Below, piece after piece: positions 25,749 through 38,364 of a stretch of 64,000 bases of DNA (the first letter of the stretch is position 1; the number at the start of each line of letters is the position of its first letter). The notes below the pieces were generated by a model, which was not told the origin of the DNA, ran no database searches, and saw nothing but the letters and a program-made list of their open reading frames with translations. The position numbers were made by a program, and so were the translations under genes. The stretch is from Neoaquamicrobium sediminum (lineage in GTDB: Bacteria; Pseudomonadota; Alphaproteobacteria; Rhizobiales; Rhizobiaceae): assembly GCF_013240295.1 (NCBI RefSeq), contig NZ_JABETK010000002.1, forward strand, positions 1,674,001-1,738,000. The letters are read 5' to 3'.

Positions 25749-26837
25749 GTGACACGCATAAAGGCCGCCATCTGCCATCGTTTCGGAGAGCCGCTTTCGA
25801 TCGAGGAGATCGACATCGCCGATCCCGGTCCCGGCGAGGTTATGGTCGACGTGAAAGCCTGCGCCATCTGCCATTCCGACATCTTCTACGCCGAAGGCGC
25901 ATGGGGCGGCGGCCTGCCCGCAGTCTACGGACACGAGGCCGCCGGCATCGTGTCGGCGATCGGCGATGAGGTCGACGGCGTCGCGCTCGGCGACCGTGTC
26001 GTCGTCACGCTGATACGCTCATGCGGCGGCTGCCATTATTGCGGACAGGGCAGCCTGGTGATGTGCGAGGAGGTGTTTCCGCTCGACGCAAAAAGCCCGC
26101 TGACCGGAACGGACGGGACACCATACGTGCAATCCATGCGCACCGGAGCCTTTGCCGAGAAGGTGGTCGTGCATAAAAGCCAGCTTGCCAAGCTCCCCGA
26201 CGATATGGCGTTCGAACCGGCTTCCCTGCTCGCCTGTGGCGTCATCACTGGCTTCGGCGCGGTGGTCAACACTGCGAAAGTGCGGCCGGGACAGGCGGTC
26301 GCCGTGGTCGGCTGCGGCGGCGTCGGCCTCAACAGCGTTCAGGGTGCGGCGCTGGCCGGCGCATCCATGGTGATCGCGCTCGATCTTTCCGAAGACAAGC
26401 TGACGGCGGCACGCGCTTTCGGAGCGACGCACGCGTTTAACCCCGTCACGACCGATGCGGCCGCAGAGATCATGGCGCTCACTGGCGGCAGGGGCGTCGA
26501 TTATGTGTTCGTCACCGTGGGCGCGAAAGCCGCCTTCGACGGCGCTTTCTCATATCTCACCAAAAACGGCGCGGTGGTCATCGTCGGCATGCCGCCATCC
26601 GGCGTGATGGCCTCCTACGACCCCGGCACCATGGCCGCATGGAACCAGCGCATATTCGGGTCCAAGATGGGCGAGACGGACGTCTCGCGCGACATCCCGA
26701 TGCTGGTCGATCACTACCGCGCCGGCAGGCTGAAACTCGACGAATTGGTCAGCGCCCGTTACCCTCTGGCCCAAATCAACGAAGCAATCGCGGCGGTCAA
26801 CGCCGGCAAGGCGTTGCGAAACGTGATCGTATTCTAG
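25749..26837 (+). CDS. zinc-dependent alcohol dehydrogenase (MDR family)
   Basis: This 362-residue medium-chain dehydrogenase has catalytic zinc ligands in CAICHSD and GHEAAG, structural zinc cysteines clustered in CGGCHYCGQGSLVMC, and the NAD-binding VVGCGGVGLNS. It resembles class III alcohol dehydrogenases. The start is GTG at 25749. It is followed 13 bases later by an enolase-superfamily gene, so both probably act in one sugar-acid or alcohol catabolic route. Confidence 0.87.
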   Translation: MTRIKAAICHRFGEPLSIEEIDIADPGPGEVMVDVKACAICHSDIFYAEGAWGGGLPAVYGHEAAGIVSAIGDEVDGVALGDRVVVTLIRSCGGCHYCGQGSLVMCEEVFPLDAKSPLTGTDGTPYVQSMRTGAFAEKVVVHKSQLAKLPDDMAFEPASLLACGVITGFGAVVNTAKVRPGQAVAVVGCGGVGLNSVQGAALAGASMVIALDLSEDKLTAARAFGATHAFNPVTTDAAAEIMALTGGRGVDYVFVTVGAKAAFDGAFSYLTKNGAVVIVGMPPSGVMASYDPGTMAAWNQRIFGSKMGETDVSRDIPMLVDHYRAGRLKLDELVSARYPLAQINEAIAAVNAGKALRNVIVF

Positions 26838-26850
26838 GCTGGAGTCCTTC

Positions 26851-28062
26851 ATGAAAATCACCGACGTCAAAACCTGGGTCGTGGGGAACCCGCCCCCGGG
26901 CATCGGTGGCAAATATTTCATCTTCGTTCGGCTGACGACCGATGGCGGCGTGACCGGCTATGGCGAGGCCTATAACGCCACCTTCGGCCCGCGCGTGACC
27001 GCCGCGATGATCGAGGATTGCGCGGAGCGCTACCTCGTCGGCCGCGACCCGCACGACATCGAGACCTTCTTCCGCCGGGCCTATTCGTCCGGCTTCACGC
27101 AGCGCCCCGACGTTTCGATGATGGGCTGCGTCTCCGCGCTCGAAATGGCGTGCTGGGACATCATCGGCAAGGAAGCGGGCAAGCCGGTCTATGCGCTACT
27201 CGGCGGCCGCGTGCACGAGACGCTGCGCTCCTACACCTATCTTTATCCGCACGAAGGCAGCGTGCACTCAGAGGATGCACGGGGCAGGAACGTCTACAAC
27301 GACCCCGACCTCGCCGCAAAATGCGCTGCCGAATATGTGCGTCAGGGCTTCAACGCCGTGAAGCTGGACCCCGCCGGGCCCTATACCGCCTTCGACGGGC
27401 ACCAGCCGCGCCTCGTCGACATCGACACCTCGACCCGAATGGTCGCAGCGATCCGCGAGGCCGTCGGCATGAACGCCGACATTCTGTTCGGCACGCACGG
27501 CCAGTTCACCGCTTCCGGCGCGCTGCGCATGGCGCGCGCGATCGAACCCTACGATCCGCTATGGTTCGAGGAGCCGGTACCGCCGGACATGCCCGAGGTG
27601 ATGGCGCAGGTGGCGCGCGGAACCTCGATTCCGGTGGCGACCGGCGAGCGGCTGACGACAAAGTGGGAGTTTGCCCGGGTCATCGAGAACCGCGCCGCAT
27701 CGATCATCCAGCCCGATCTCGGCCGCTCGGGCGGCATCCTCGAGACCAAGAAGATCGCCGCGATGGCGGAAGCGTTCCACATCCAGGTGGCGCCGCACTG
27801 CTATTGCGGACCGCTGGTCGGCGCGGCCAACATCCAGCTCGCGGTGACGCTGCCGAACTTCCTGATCCTGGAATCGCTGAAGCAGTGGGACGGCTTCCAC
27901 GCGAAACTGCTGAAAAAGAAGATCGAATGGCAGGACGGCCACGTCATCCCGTCCACGGAACCCGGCATCGGCGTCGAGCTCGACGAAGCCGTCTGCGAGG
28001 CGCATCCCTACGACGGCGAGCACCTGCACCTTCAGATGGCGCAGGAACCGCTGTTTCCGTAG
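26851..28062 (+). CDS. mandelate racemase/muconate lactonizing enzyme family sugar-acid dehydratase
   Basis: This 403-residue enolase-superfamily enzyme has an N-terminal capping domain (1-125) and a barrel with NAVKLD, WFEEPVPP, ATGERL, QPDLGRSGG and APHCYCGP. The last two supply the Asp-His dyad typical of the mandelate racemase subgroup. The usual first metal-ligand Asp seems to be Gly in ILFGTHGQF. The likely chemistry is sugar-acid dehydration or lactone isomerisation. It is operonic with the alcohol dehydrogenase. Confidence 0.82.
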   Translation: MKITDVKTWVVGNPPPGIGGKYFIFVRLTTDGGVTGYGEAYNATFGPRVTAAMIEDCAERYLVGRDPHDIETFFRRAYSSGFTQRPDVSMMGCVSALEMACWDIIGKEAGKPVYALLGGRVHETLRSYTYLYPHEGSVHSEDARGRNVYNDPDLAAKCAAEYVRQGFNAVKLDPAGPYTAFDGHQPRLVDIDTSTRMVAAIREAVGMNADILFGTHGQFTASGALRMARAIEPYDPLWFEEPVPPDMPEVMAQVARGTSIPVATGERLTTKWEFARVIENRAASIIQPDLGRSGGILETKKIAAMAEAFHIQVAPHCYCGPLVGAANIQLAVTLPNFLILESLKQWDGFHAKLLKKKIEWQDGHVIPSTEPGIGVELDEAVCEAHPYDGEHLHLQMAQEPLFP

Positions 28063-28127
28063 CGCATAGATTTCAATCCCTTAACGCCGAAACGCGATTC
28101 AATTCCGCAAGTCGTTGAATCAGTTTC

Positions 28128-29048
28128 TCAACGCACTGCTGCGCCGGCATGCAAGCGGTCGACGAGATCGCGAACCGTCTCGCGCAGGCTTCTGGCGCCG
28201 CCCGGCTTCCAGCCGAGGCTTGTGATCTTCTCCGTCGTCATGACATTGAATCGCGAGGTATCGGACGCGGGCGGAAGCGGGTTGGAACATCCCGTCGCCT
28301 GCTGCACCATCACCAGCAGATCGCACCGGTCGACCATCAGATCGGAAACGTTGAAGACCTGCCCGGATACGGCATCGAAGGACGCATCGAGGACCACCGC
28401 CACCGCAGCGCCGACATCCTCGCCATGGACTTCGCTGCCTGCCCGCGGCTCGACAGGCCTGCCGGCGAGCCAGTCCCGCAGCAGCGGGGTCCATTTGTCC
28501 TCCGGACTGTCGCGTCCGGCCAGCCCATAGACGCCGGTCACGCGCAGCGAAGACGGCGCGAACCCCTCGCCCGCCATCGCATGCAGCCGCCGCTCGACGG
28601 CAAGCTTGACCTCGCCGTAGAGCGTGTCGGGATGCGGGCGCATCGCCTCATTGAGCTGCGTGCCGGGCGGCTGGGTGCCGTAGACCGCGCGTGAGGACAG
28701 GAACACGGCGCGCCGCACACCCGCGGCACGTGCCTGCTCGAAAAGCGCCATCGAGCCGTCGACGTTGCGCAGGCGGAAGCCCGCCGGGTCGTCGCCCTCG
28801 CCGCCACGGTAACGGCCCGGGAGATGATCGAAGGCGGCGTGCACGAAGCTGTCGACGCCGGCAAAAGCCGCCGATTGGTCGCGGTCTGGATCGAGCGAAC
28901 CTTCCACGAATTTCACCGGCGCCACAAAGGTGCCCGGCGGCGGCGCGCGCCGCCCCATCACGACCACGTCGTAGCCGCGCTCCAGCAACATATTGACAAT
29001 AAAACGCCCCACATAGCCCGCACCGCCGGAAACCAGCGTTGTCGGCAT
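28128..29048 (-). CDS. sqdC: sulfolipid biosynthesis SDR protein SqdC
   Basis: This 306-residue extended short-chain dehydrogenase has the NAD-binding GGAGYVGR (8-15), a catalytic Tyr/Lys pair in YGEVK, and the substrate-binding YGLAGRD region. On its own it would be called a NAD-dependent epimerase. Its place as third gene of a sqdB-sqdD-sqdC operon, 2 bases after sqdD, identifies it as SqdC, needed for normal sulfoquinovosyl diacylglycerol synthesis in Rhodobacter. Confidence 0.8.
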   Translation of the reverse strand: MPTTLVSGGAGYVGRFIVNMLLERGYDVVVMGRRAPPPGTFVAPVKFVEGSLDPDRDQSAAFAGVDSFVHAAFDHLPGRYRGGEGDDPAGFRLRNVDGSMALFEQARAAGVRRAVFLSSRAVYGTQPPGTQLNEAMRPHPDTLYGEVKLAVERRLHAMAGEGFAPSSLRVTGVYGLAGRDSPEDKWTPLLRDWLAGRPVEPRAGSEVHGEDVGAAVAVVLDASFDAVSGQVFNVSDLMVDRCDLLVMVQQATGCSNPLPPASDTSRFNVMTTEKITSLGWKPGGARSLRETVRDLVDRLHAGAAVR

Positions 29049-29050
29049 CG

Positions 29051-29863
29051 CTACTCCTTACGCTCGGGATTGGGCAGCCGGTCGATGTCCGGCGGGGAAC
29101 CTTCGAGATAGCTCTGCCAGAGGTCTATCAGGGGTCGCAGCAGGTCTGCCTTGGGGTGTTGCCGTTCCCAAGGCTTCTCATACTGGTAATGCACGATGTG
29201 CACCGACTTCCAGTCCCACAGTTCCGGCAGGTTGAACCAGACATACTGCAGCATGTTGTAGAACACGGGCAGGCCGTGCCAGTTCGGAAAGAAGGACTGC
29301 AGGAACGTCTGGTCCGTGCGGGGCCAGTAAGCGTCGGGCGCATCAAGGCGAGATAGCATCTTCTCGAAGGTCACGCGCGAAGGCTTGGCGACAAAGACGC
29401 CGGAATTGAGACGGTGGAAATCCGCCAGCCCCTCATAGACATTCGGGGCCGCGCTGAACTCCGGATAGAGGAAAAGCCGGTCGATGTTGCGCACCACGAC
29501 GGCGTCGGCGTCGATGAAGACGACGCTGTCATAGTCTTCCAACTCCCACAGCCGCAGCTTTGCGAAATTGTCGAGCGGCGTATGGAAGGCCGGCTTGCGC
29601 CCCTTGGTGAACGGGTTCTCGGCATGGATGCGCTCGCGCTGATGGCGGGCATTGAACGCATCGGAGGTCGGCAGCAGTTCGGCGAGGTGAAGCCGCGCGC
29701 CCAGCGCTTCCAGCGGCGCGAGCGCAGCATGCTCGACGCCGCCGGTGTGCATGACGACGATCTCGGCCGTGGTTGCCGTGGCACGCAGCGACCGCACAAG
29801 CGCCGTCGCGCCGAGCACGTAGTCGGCGTTGGTGACGAGTGTGACGTAGGCGCGAGAAATCAT
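29051..29863 (-). CDS. sqdD: glycogenin-like GT8 glycosyltransferase SqdD
   Basis: This 270-residue GT-A enzyme of family GT8 has ALVRSLRAT early, the metal and nucleotide-sugar binding DAD (118-120, in FIDADAVV) and NSGVFVAKPS. SqdD is thought to transfer sulfoquinovose from UDP-sulfoquinovose to diacylglycerol at the membrane. The assignment relies on the sqdBDC order and glycogenin similarity. It is separated from sqdB by an intergenic repeat element of about 160 bases. Confidence 0.82.
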   Translation of the reverse strand: MISRAYVTLVTNADYVLGATALVRSLRATATTAEIVVMHTGGVEHAALAPLEALGARLHLAELLPTSDAFNARHQRERIHAENPFTKGRKPAFHTPLDNFAKLRLWELEDYDSVVFIDADAVVVRNIDRLFLYPEFSAAPNVYEGLADFHRLNSGVFVAKPSRVTFEKMLSRLDAPDAYWPRTDQTFLQSFFPNWHGLPVFYNMLQYVWFNLPELWDWKSVHIVHYQYEKPWERQHPKADLLRPLIDLWQSYLEGSPPDIDRLPNPERKE

Positions 29864-29886
29864 CGGGACGGCAAAGCAAGCGCTCT

Positions 29887-30048
29887 ACGTTGCCCCCTCT
29901 GTCCTGCCGGACATCTCCCCACGTGGGGGAGATCGGCCTTCACATCCGCTACCGCCCATCGCCAGCGTGGCAGGGAGAGCTCGGGCAGCGATGAAAGCTG
30001 ATCTCCCCCTTGCGGGGGAGATGTCCGGCAGGACAGAGGGGGCAACGT
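29887..30048. repeat. 162-bp intergenic palindromic repeat element (Mesorhizobium/RIME-like)
   Basis: Perfect 34-bp inverted arms (29887-29920 and 30015-30048) flank a divergent core. Each arm base carries its own CTCCCC...GGGGAG hairpin, giving two stem-loops. The arms contain CCCCTCTGTCCTGCCGGACA, a sequence I recognise as recurring between genes in Mesorhizobium genomes. It sits inside the sqd operon between sqdB and sqdD and could reduce read-through. It has no coding potential. Confidence 0.8.
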
Positions 30049-30074
30049 AAGGCACGGACGTCCGCAAGAACGAA

Positions 30075-31294
<1,220 letters not shown>

Positions 31295-31383
31295 ATCAGG
31301 CAATCCCCTTCGTCATGAAAACCAGCTTCTAGCAACGCATCGTGACGACAATGTATCCGCCGCAAACGAGTTTTTCACCCGCT

Positions 31384-32226
31384 TTATCCGAGCCTTAGCG
31401 CAACGACCCCGCCGACGATCAGCAGTGCGGCGGCCGCGCGCCATCGCGTCATCGATTCGCCCAGCATCACTACCGACAGAACCATGGCGAACAGGATCGA
31501 CGATTCGCGCAGCGCGGCCACGGTGGCGATCGGCGCCTTTGTCATGGCCCATATTACGATGCCATAGCCCGAGGCGCTGAGCAGCCCGCTGACGAGGCAG
31601 ACCTTCCATTCGGGCACCATGACGCGGATGACCCGCGTGCCGCGCACCAGAATGCACGCCGCGATCGCCGTGATGCCTTCGATCACGAATAGCCAGACGA
31701 TGTAGCTCGCCGCCGTCGCGGCCGAGCGTGCACCGGAGCCGTCCGCAAGGGTGTAGCCGGCGATGAAGACCGATGTCGCCAGCGCGTAGATGACCGGCCG
31801 CCTGCCGAGCGCATTCATGCCGCCGCCACGCATCGACATCAGGAAGGTGCCTGCGCAAAGAAGCAATATCCCGAGCACCGCAACCTTGCCCGGCACTTCG
31901 CCGATGAGAACCAGACCGCCCAGCGTGGTGAACAGCGGAGCAGTGCCGCGCGCCAGCGGATAGGCCTGCCCGAGTTCGCCGGTCTCGTAGGCGCGAGCCA
32001 GAAAATAGTTGTAGCCGATGTGCAGGGCGGACGAGAGCCCGAGCCAGAACCAGGTGATGCCGGCGGGCATCGCGACGAAGGGCAGGAACGGCAGGGAAAC
32101 GACACCCATGCCGAACCCCATCAGCGAGATCGCGGCGAAGCGGTCGAGCCGCACCTTGAGCAGCGCGTTCCACGTTGCATGCATCGCCGCCGCCAGCAGA
32201 ACGGCAAAAAATACGGCCGCGCTCAC
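31384..32226 (-). CDS. EamA/DMT-family transporter
   Basis: This 280-residue inner-membrane protein has ten hydrophobic helices arranged as two EamA repeats (about 1-130 and 145-280), the second marked by VAALRESSILFAMVLSVVMLGE. The first repeat starts MHATWNALLK. These proteins export amino acids, nucleobases or other metabolites; the substrate here is unknown. It lies upstream of sqdB on the same strand with a 90-base gap. Confidence 0.85.
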   Translation of the reverse strand: MSAAVFFAVLLAAAMHATWNALLKVRLDRFAAISLMGFGMGVVSLPFLPFVAMPAGITWFWLGLSSALHIGYNYFLARAYETGELGQAYPLARGTAPLFTTLGGLVLIGEVPGKVAVLGILLLCAGTFLMSMRGGGMNALGRRPVIYALATSVFIAGYTLADGSGARSAATAASYIVWLFVIEGITAIAACILVRGTRVIRVMVPEWKVCLVSGLLSASGYGIVIWAMTKAPIATVAALRESSILFAMVLSVVMLGESMTRWRAAAALLIVGGVVALRLG

Positions 32227-32585
32227 GTCACGCGGTCCGGTTGTGCTGCCATCATCTCAGGCGAGGCGGTGGAAACGACCATTGGGAGAAATTCGGGTGT
32301 TGAGGTGTGAAATCTGCCACGGCGCATAGCACAGCGGGACGCCCGCAAGCAAAGCCGGCAAAGAGATTTCGTCTGGTCCAGGATTGCGGCGGAGACGACC
32401 GCTTCACCTTCCCGGCAGGGCCGGGATAGTGTTTCGGGTGCCGAATTCCAATCTTTCGAGCCGATTTCAGCATCAGATCGCCCGATTCACGCCTTGATAA
32501 GGTCCGAAATGCGCATAAACTCACAAGAGGCGGTGCCAGGGCAGACTGCGCGGCATAAACCGCGTGCGCGAGAGGAGCGAGGCCG
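32227..32585. other. intergenic region between divergent transporter and small gene
   Basis: These 359 bases hold no gene I can support. A small GC hairpin (CCCGGCAGGGCCGGG, near 32416-32430) and a candidate promoter for the small plus-strand gene are the only features seen. Confidence 0.5.
32493..32521 (+). promoter_or_regulatory. candidate housekeeping promoter of the 78-residue gene
   Basis: CTTGAT (32493-32498) and TAAACT (32516-32521) are separated by 17 bases, with the start codon about 60 bases downstream. Confidence 0.35.
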
Positions 32586-32822
32586 ATGTCTGCGGCGACG
32601 ACAAGGTGGACGGATGGAAGCGAGGCTCACCAGGGCTTCGAACCGCATGAACTCGAAAGCATGCAACCCATCATTGAGGCGGTATGCCGCGAATTGGGCG
32701 TGACCGAACGCGAGAAATCGCGACGCAAGGCCGTCGCCGACCGGGTGATGGCAGCCTACAGCCGTGGCACTCGCCTGCCGCTCAATATGGTGAGCGCCGG
32801 CCTGTCAGAGCACCGGGCCTGA
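32586..32822 (+). CDS. small conserved hypothetical protein (78 aa)
   Basis: This 78-residue soluble protein is mostly alpha-helical and charged, with ESMQPIIEAVCRELG and EREKSRRKAVADRVMAAYSRG. GAGAGG upstream and a candidate promoter support translation. I do not recognise a function. Its end does not overlap the convergent ABC-F gene once that gene's frameshift is corrected. Confidence 0.6.
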   Translation: MSAATTRWTDGSEAHQGFEPHELESMQPIIEAVCRELGVTEREKSRRKAVADRVMAAYSRGTRLPLNMVSAGLSEHRA

Positions 32823-32939
32823 GAGGCCCGCGCCGAAGCGTGACGCCGGCGCGGGAATGGAAAGCTGGAACACGCAGACGGCTCTACCCGGATGGATATT
32901 GTCCGGCTCCGCCGTCGCTCGACGTATTGCTTTCCAGCA

Positions 32940-34462
32940 TCATGAGCCGCCGGAAGCCAGCGCAAGAATCCCTCCGGATCATCCACCTCCACGAGCTTCC
33001 TTTGGTCGATCAACCAGAAACGGTTGGCCACGGCGCGAATGAACGACCGATCATGTGAAACCAGCAGCGACGTTGCCTCATGTGCAAGCAGCTCTGCTTC
33101 CAGCGCTTCCTGCCCTTCGATGTCGAGGTGGTTCGTCGGTTCGTCCAGCAGGTAGAAGTTGGGATAGGCCAGTCTGAGCATCAACATCATCAGCCGCGCC
33201 TTCTGCCCACCGGAAAGCACCTCTATCTTGCGTGCCTGTAGCTCTATCGGAAGCCCCGCGCCCGCAAGCAACGAACGCGCCCGCTGGTCTCCGATATCGA
33301 AGCGCCAGGAGAGCAGCGCAAAAGGCGTTGTTTTAGGATCGACATCGGACAGGTCCTGATCGGCATAGCCCGGCACCACCGAAGGCGTGACCTTGACGCC
33401 TGCGACCGAGCCGGGTTCGCCAATGGCACGCCGCATCATGTCGACCAGCCGCGTCTTGCCGACACCATTGCGGCCCAGCAGCACGATACGGTCGCCCTGA
33501 TTGATGCTGCGCTTGCCCGTACGAAACAGCAGCGTGCCGTCCGGCGTTACCATCGGCACGTCGTCGAAGCTGACCAGTACCTTGGCATGGGTGCCGCGAT
33601 TGGCAAGCCGGATCGTGCCGGCCGAGCGCTCCCTGTGAGCCGGCTGCGCGGCGCTCTCCAGCCGCTCGGCACGCGCCTTAAGCTGCTTGGTCTTCACGGT
33701 TAGCAGGTCGCTGCCGGAGTTTATGCCGATATTGTTGAGTTTCGCCGCTTGCCGCCGCAACTGCGCCGCCGCCTTTACGTCGCGCTCGAACTTGCGTTCA
33801 GCAGCCGCGTCGATCTCGTCCAGCGCAGCGCGGGCGCGCGAATAGGGCAACGCGAAGGTGGGCGAGTTTTCGGGACGCAGAAATAGCGTACGGTTGGTGA
33901 CGGCATCGAGAAAAGCGCGGTCGTGGCTGGCAATCACCACCGGCACCTCGCGCGGCAACGCGTTGAGCCAGGTTTCGAGAAGACCGATCTTTTCGAGGTC
34001 GAGATGATTGGTCGGCTCGTCAAGCAGCAGAACATCCGGCTCTGCCACCCACACACGAGCGATCAACGCCAGGCGCTGCCAACCGCCCGAGAGCCTGCGA
34101 ACCGTCCTGTCGCGGAGCTCCTCCGGCACATCGAGCGAATCCAGCACCACGTCGACACGCCAGCTTTCGCTGGCACGCTGTTCTTGCGGCAACGCGTTGG
34201 CGACGGCCTCGTGGAAGCTGGCATCCATAAGACTGTCGGGCACGGCCTGTTCGACAAACCCGACAGCAACGCCGCGCGCACGGGTGATCTCTCCAGCCGT
34301 CGGCTCCATTTGTCCCGTCAGGCATTTGAGCAGAGTCGACTTGCCACGGCCGTTGGCGGCAACGAGGCCCAATCTGTCACCACGGCCGATGACGAGGTCG
34401 AGATTGGAAAAAAGCGGCGCATTAAGGCTGACGCCAACGGATTTCAGGTTGATCAGGGACAT
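32940..34462 (-). CDS. ABC-F family ATPase (frameshifted at the extreme C-terminus)
   Basis: The corrected product is about 507 residues. Two ABC domains, Walker A AANGRGKST then GRNGVGKT and signatures LSGGW then LSGGQ, are joined by a charged linker of about 80 residues. There is no membrane segment, so it is a ribosome-acting ABC-F protein (translation factor or antibiotic-resistance type). The long reading frame runs on to 32756. Restoring one A in an A-run near 32966 gives EGFFALASGGS and a stop at 32940, removing the overlap with the neighbouring gene. The ATG at 34462 is preceded by a leader with its own small ORF. Confidence 0.82.
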
Positions 34463-34681
34463 GGTTCGTTCTCGGGTCCGACCGGTCGCCGGGCAATTCA
34501 TGCCACGAGCGAATACCGGGATTGTGCACTTCGGCGCGGCTGGAGCAGCCATGCGCCACGAAGGGCGGACCAAGAGAAACTGAAAGCGGGAAAAGAAACC
34601 CGGGACCGTTCCTGGTCAGCCCTGCAAGCAAGCCTGCAGGGCGTGGACGGGACCGCGCTGACGGTGTTGATTGAAGATCAT
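34463..34681 (-). promoter_or_regulatory. attenuation-type leader of the ABC-F gene
   Basis: The leader contains a well-initiated 21-codon ORF. Its 3' part overlaps a GCCCTGCAG/CTTGCAGGGC stem-loop, followed by GACC-N6-GGTC and a run containing TTTCTTTT (about 34590-34618). A third hairpin, GGCGC...GCGCC, lies further down. Short leader ORF plus alternative hairpins is the layout of ribosome-mediated attenuation used by antibiotic-inducible ABC-F genes. Confidence 0.5.
34616..34681 (-). CDS. 21-residue leader peptide upstream of ABC-F
   Basis: On the minus strand ATG 34681 opens a 21-codon frame (peptide MIFNQHRQRGPVHALQACLQ plus a final Gly) that stops at TGA 34618-34616. A near-perfect Shine-Dalgarno AAAGGAGGG lies 8 bases upstream of the ATG. 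The stop is 153 bases before the ABC-F start. Such a strong initiation signal on so short a frame suggests regulatory translation rather than a functional protein. Confidence 0.55.
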   Translation of the reverse strand: MIFNQHRQRGPVHALQACLQG

Positions 34682-34868
34682 CACGCAGCCCTCCTTTCCG
34701 AAACATGTGTGGGCACTGGACAGCAATTACATCAGAACCGTCGGATATTTCAAGCGTACTCAGCACCTGTGCTGGCCGGACGATGTGCCCAAACAAAATT
34801 CGAGGGTTTAGACGCGCGGAACCCGCGCCGAAGCCTCAAGCCGGCGCGGGACATCGTCCTTCGTTCGC

Positions 34869-35288
34869 CTAGCTGGCTGGCGCGTTCATCGCCCAGACCA
34901 CGCCGAACGGATCGCGGAGCTGACCCCAGCGATCGCCCCAGAACATGACCTGAAGCGGAACGGTCACCTCGCAGCCGGCATCGACGGCGCGCTGCCACCA
35001 TGAGTCAATATCGTCATGGCTCAGATGAAGCTGCAGGACGTAGCCCTGCGCTGGCTCGTGCGGATGGCCATGCTCCGGATAGGCATCGCCGAGCATCAGC
35101 GACGAACCGTTGACGTGAAGGTGGATGTGCATCGTCCGGCCCTGCTCGTCGGCGGGCACGGCGTAGACCTCGGTTGCATCGAAGGCGCGGCCATAGAATT
35201 CGGCGGCCTTGATGGCCCCATCCACCTGAAGGTAGGCATTGAGCCCTCCGGTTGGGGTCGGCATGGCTTGCTGGGTCTCGTCGGACAT
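34869..35288 (-). CDS. VOC-superfamily protein (PhnB/YdcE-like)
   Basis: This 139-residue glyoxalase-fold protein has GLNAYLQVDGAIKAAEFYGRAF at the start and FWGDRWGQLRDPFGVVWA at the end, typical of the PhnB-like group. The ATG at 35288 follows AAAAAGGAGAG. Function unknown. Upstream in-frame sequence lacks conservation and overlaps the end of uvrB. Confidence 0.82.
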   Translation of the reverse strand: MSDETQQAMPTPTGGLNAYLQVDGAIKAAEFYGRAFDATEVYAVPADEQGRTMHIHLHVNGSSLMLGDAYPEHGHPHEPAQGYVLQLHLSHDDIDSWWQRAVDAGCEVTVPLQVMFWGDRWGQLRDPFGVVWAMNAPAS

Positions 35289-35403
35289 CGGCGTCTCTCC
35301 TTTTTGCGGCTGTCTCGCCTTCAAGACGTTCGGCGAAAAGCCGTCCCGACATCCACCCGAAAAAGCTGACTCGCTCAGATCCTCAAGCCACCAAGCGTCA
35401 TGG

Positions 35404-38277
<2,874 letters not shown>

Positions 38278-38364
38278 GGCGAGAATATGGGCAGAGTCCG
38301 CCGCAATGGAAAGGGCCCCCTTTCACACGCACGCCAATCGGCCCTCCATACTGACAAGCCGGTG

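Noticed and set aside
34463..34573. 37-residue N-terminal extension of the ABC-F protein
   Set aside because: The extra residues are unconserved and begin with a TTG; ATG 34462 directly precedes the first strand of the ABC domain. The region is better explained as a regulatory leader.
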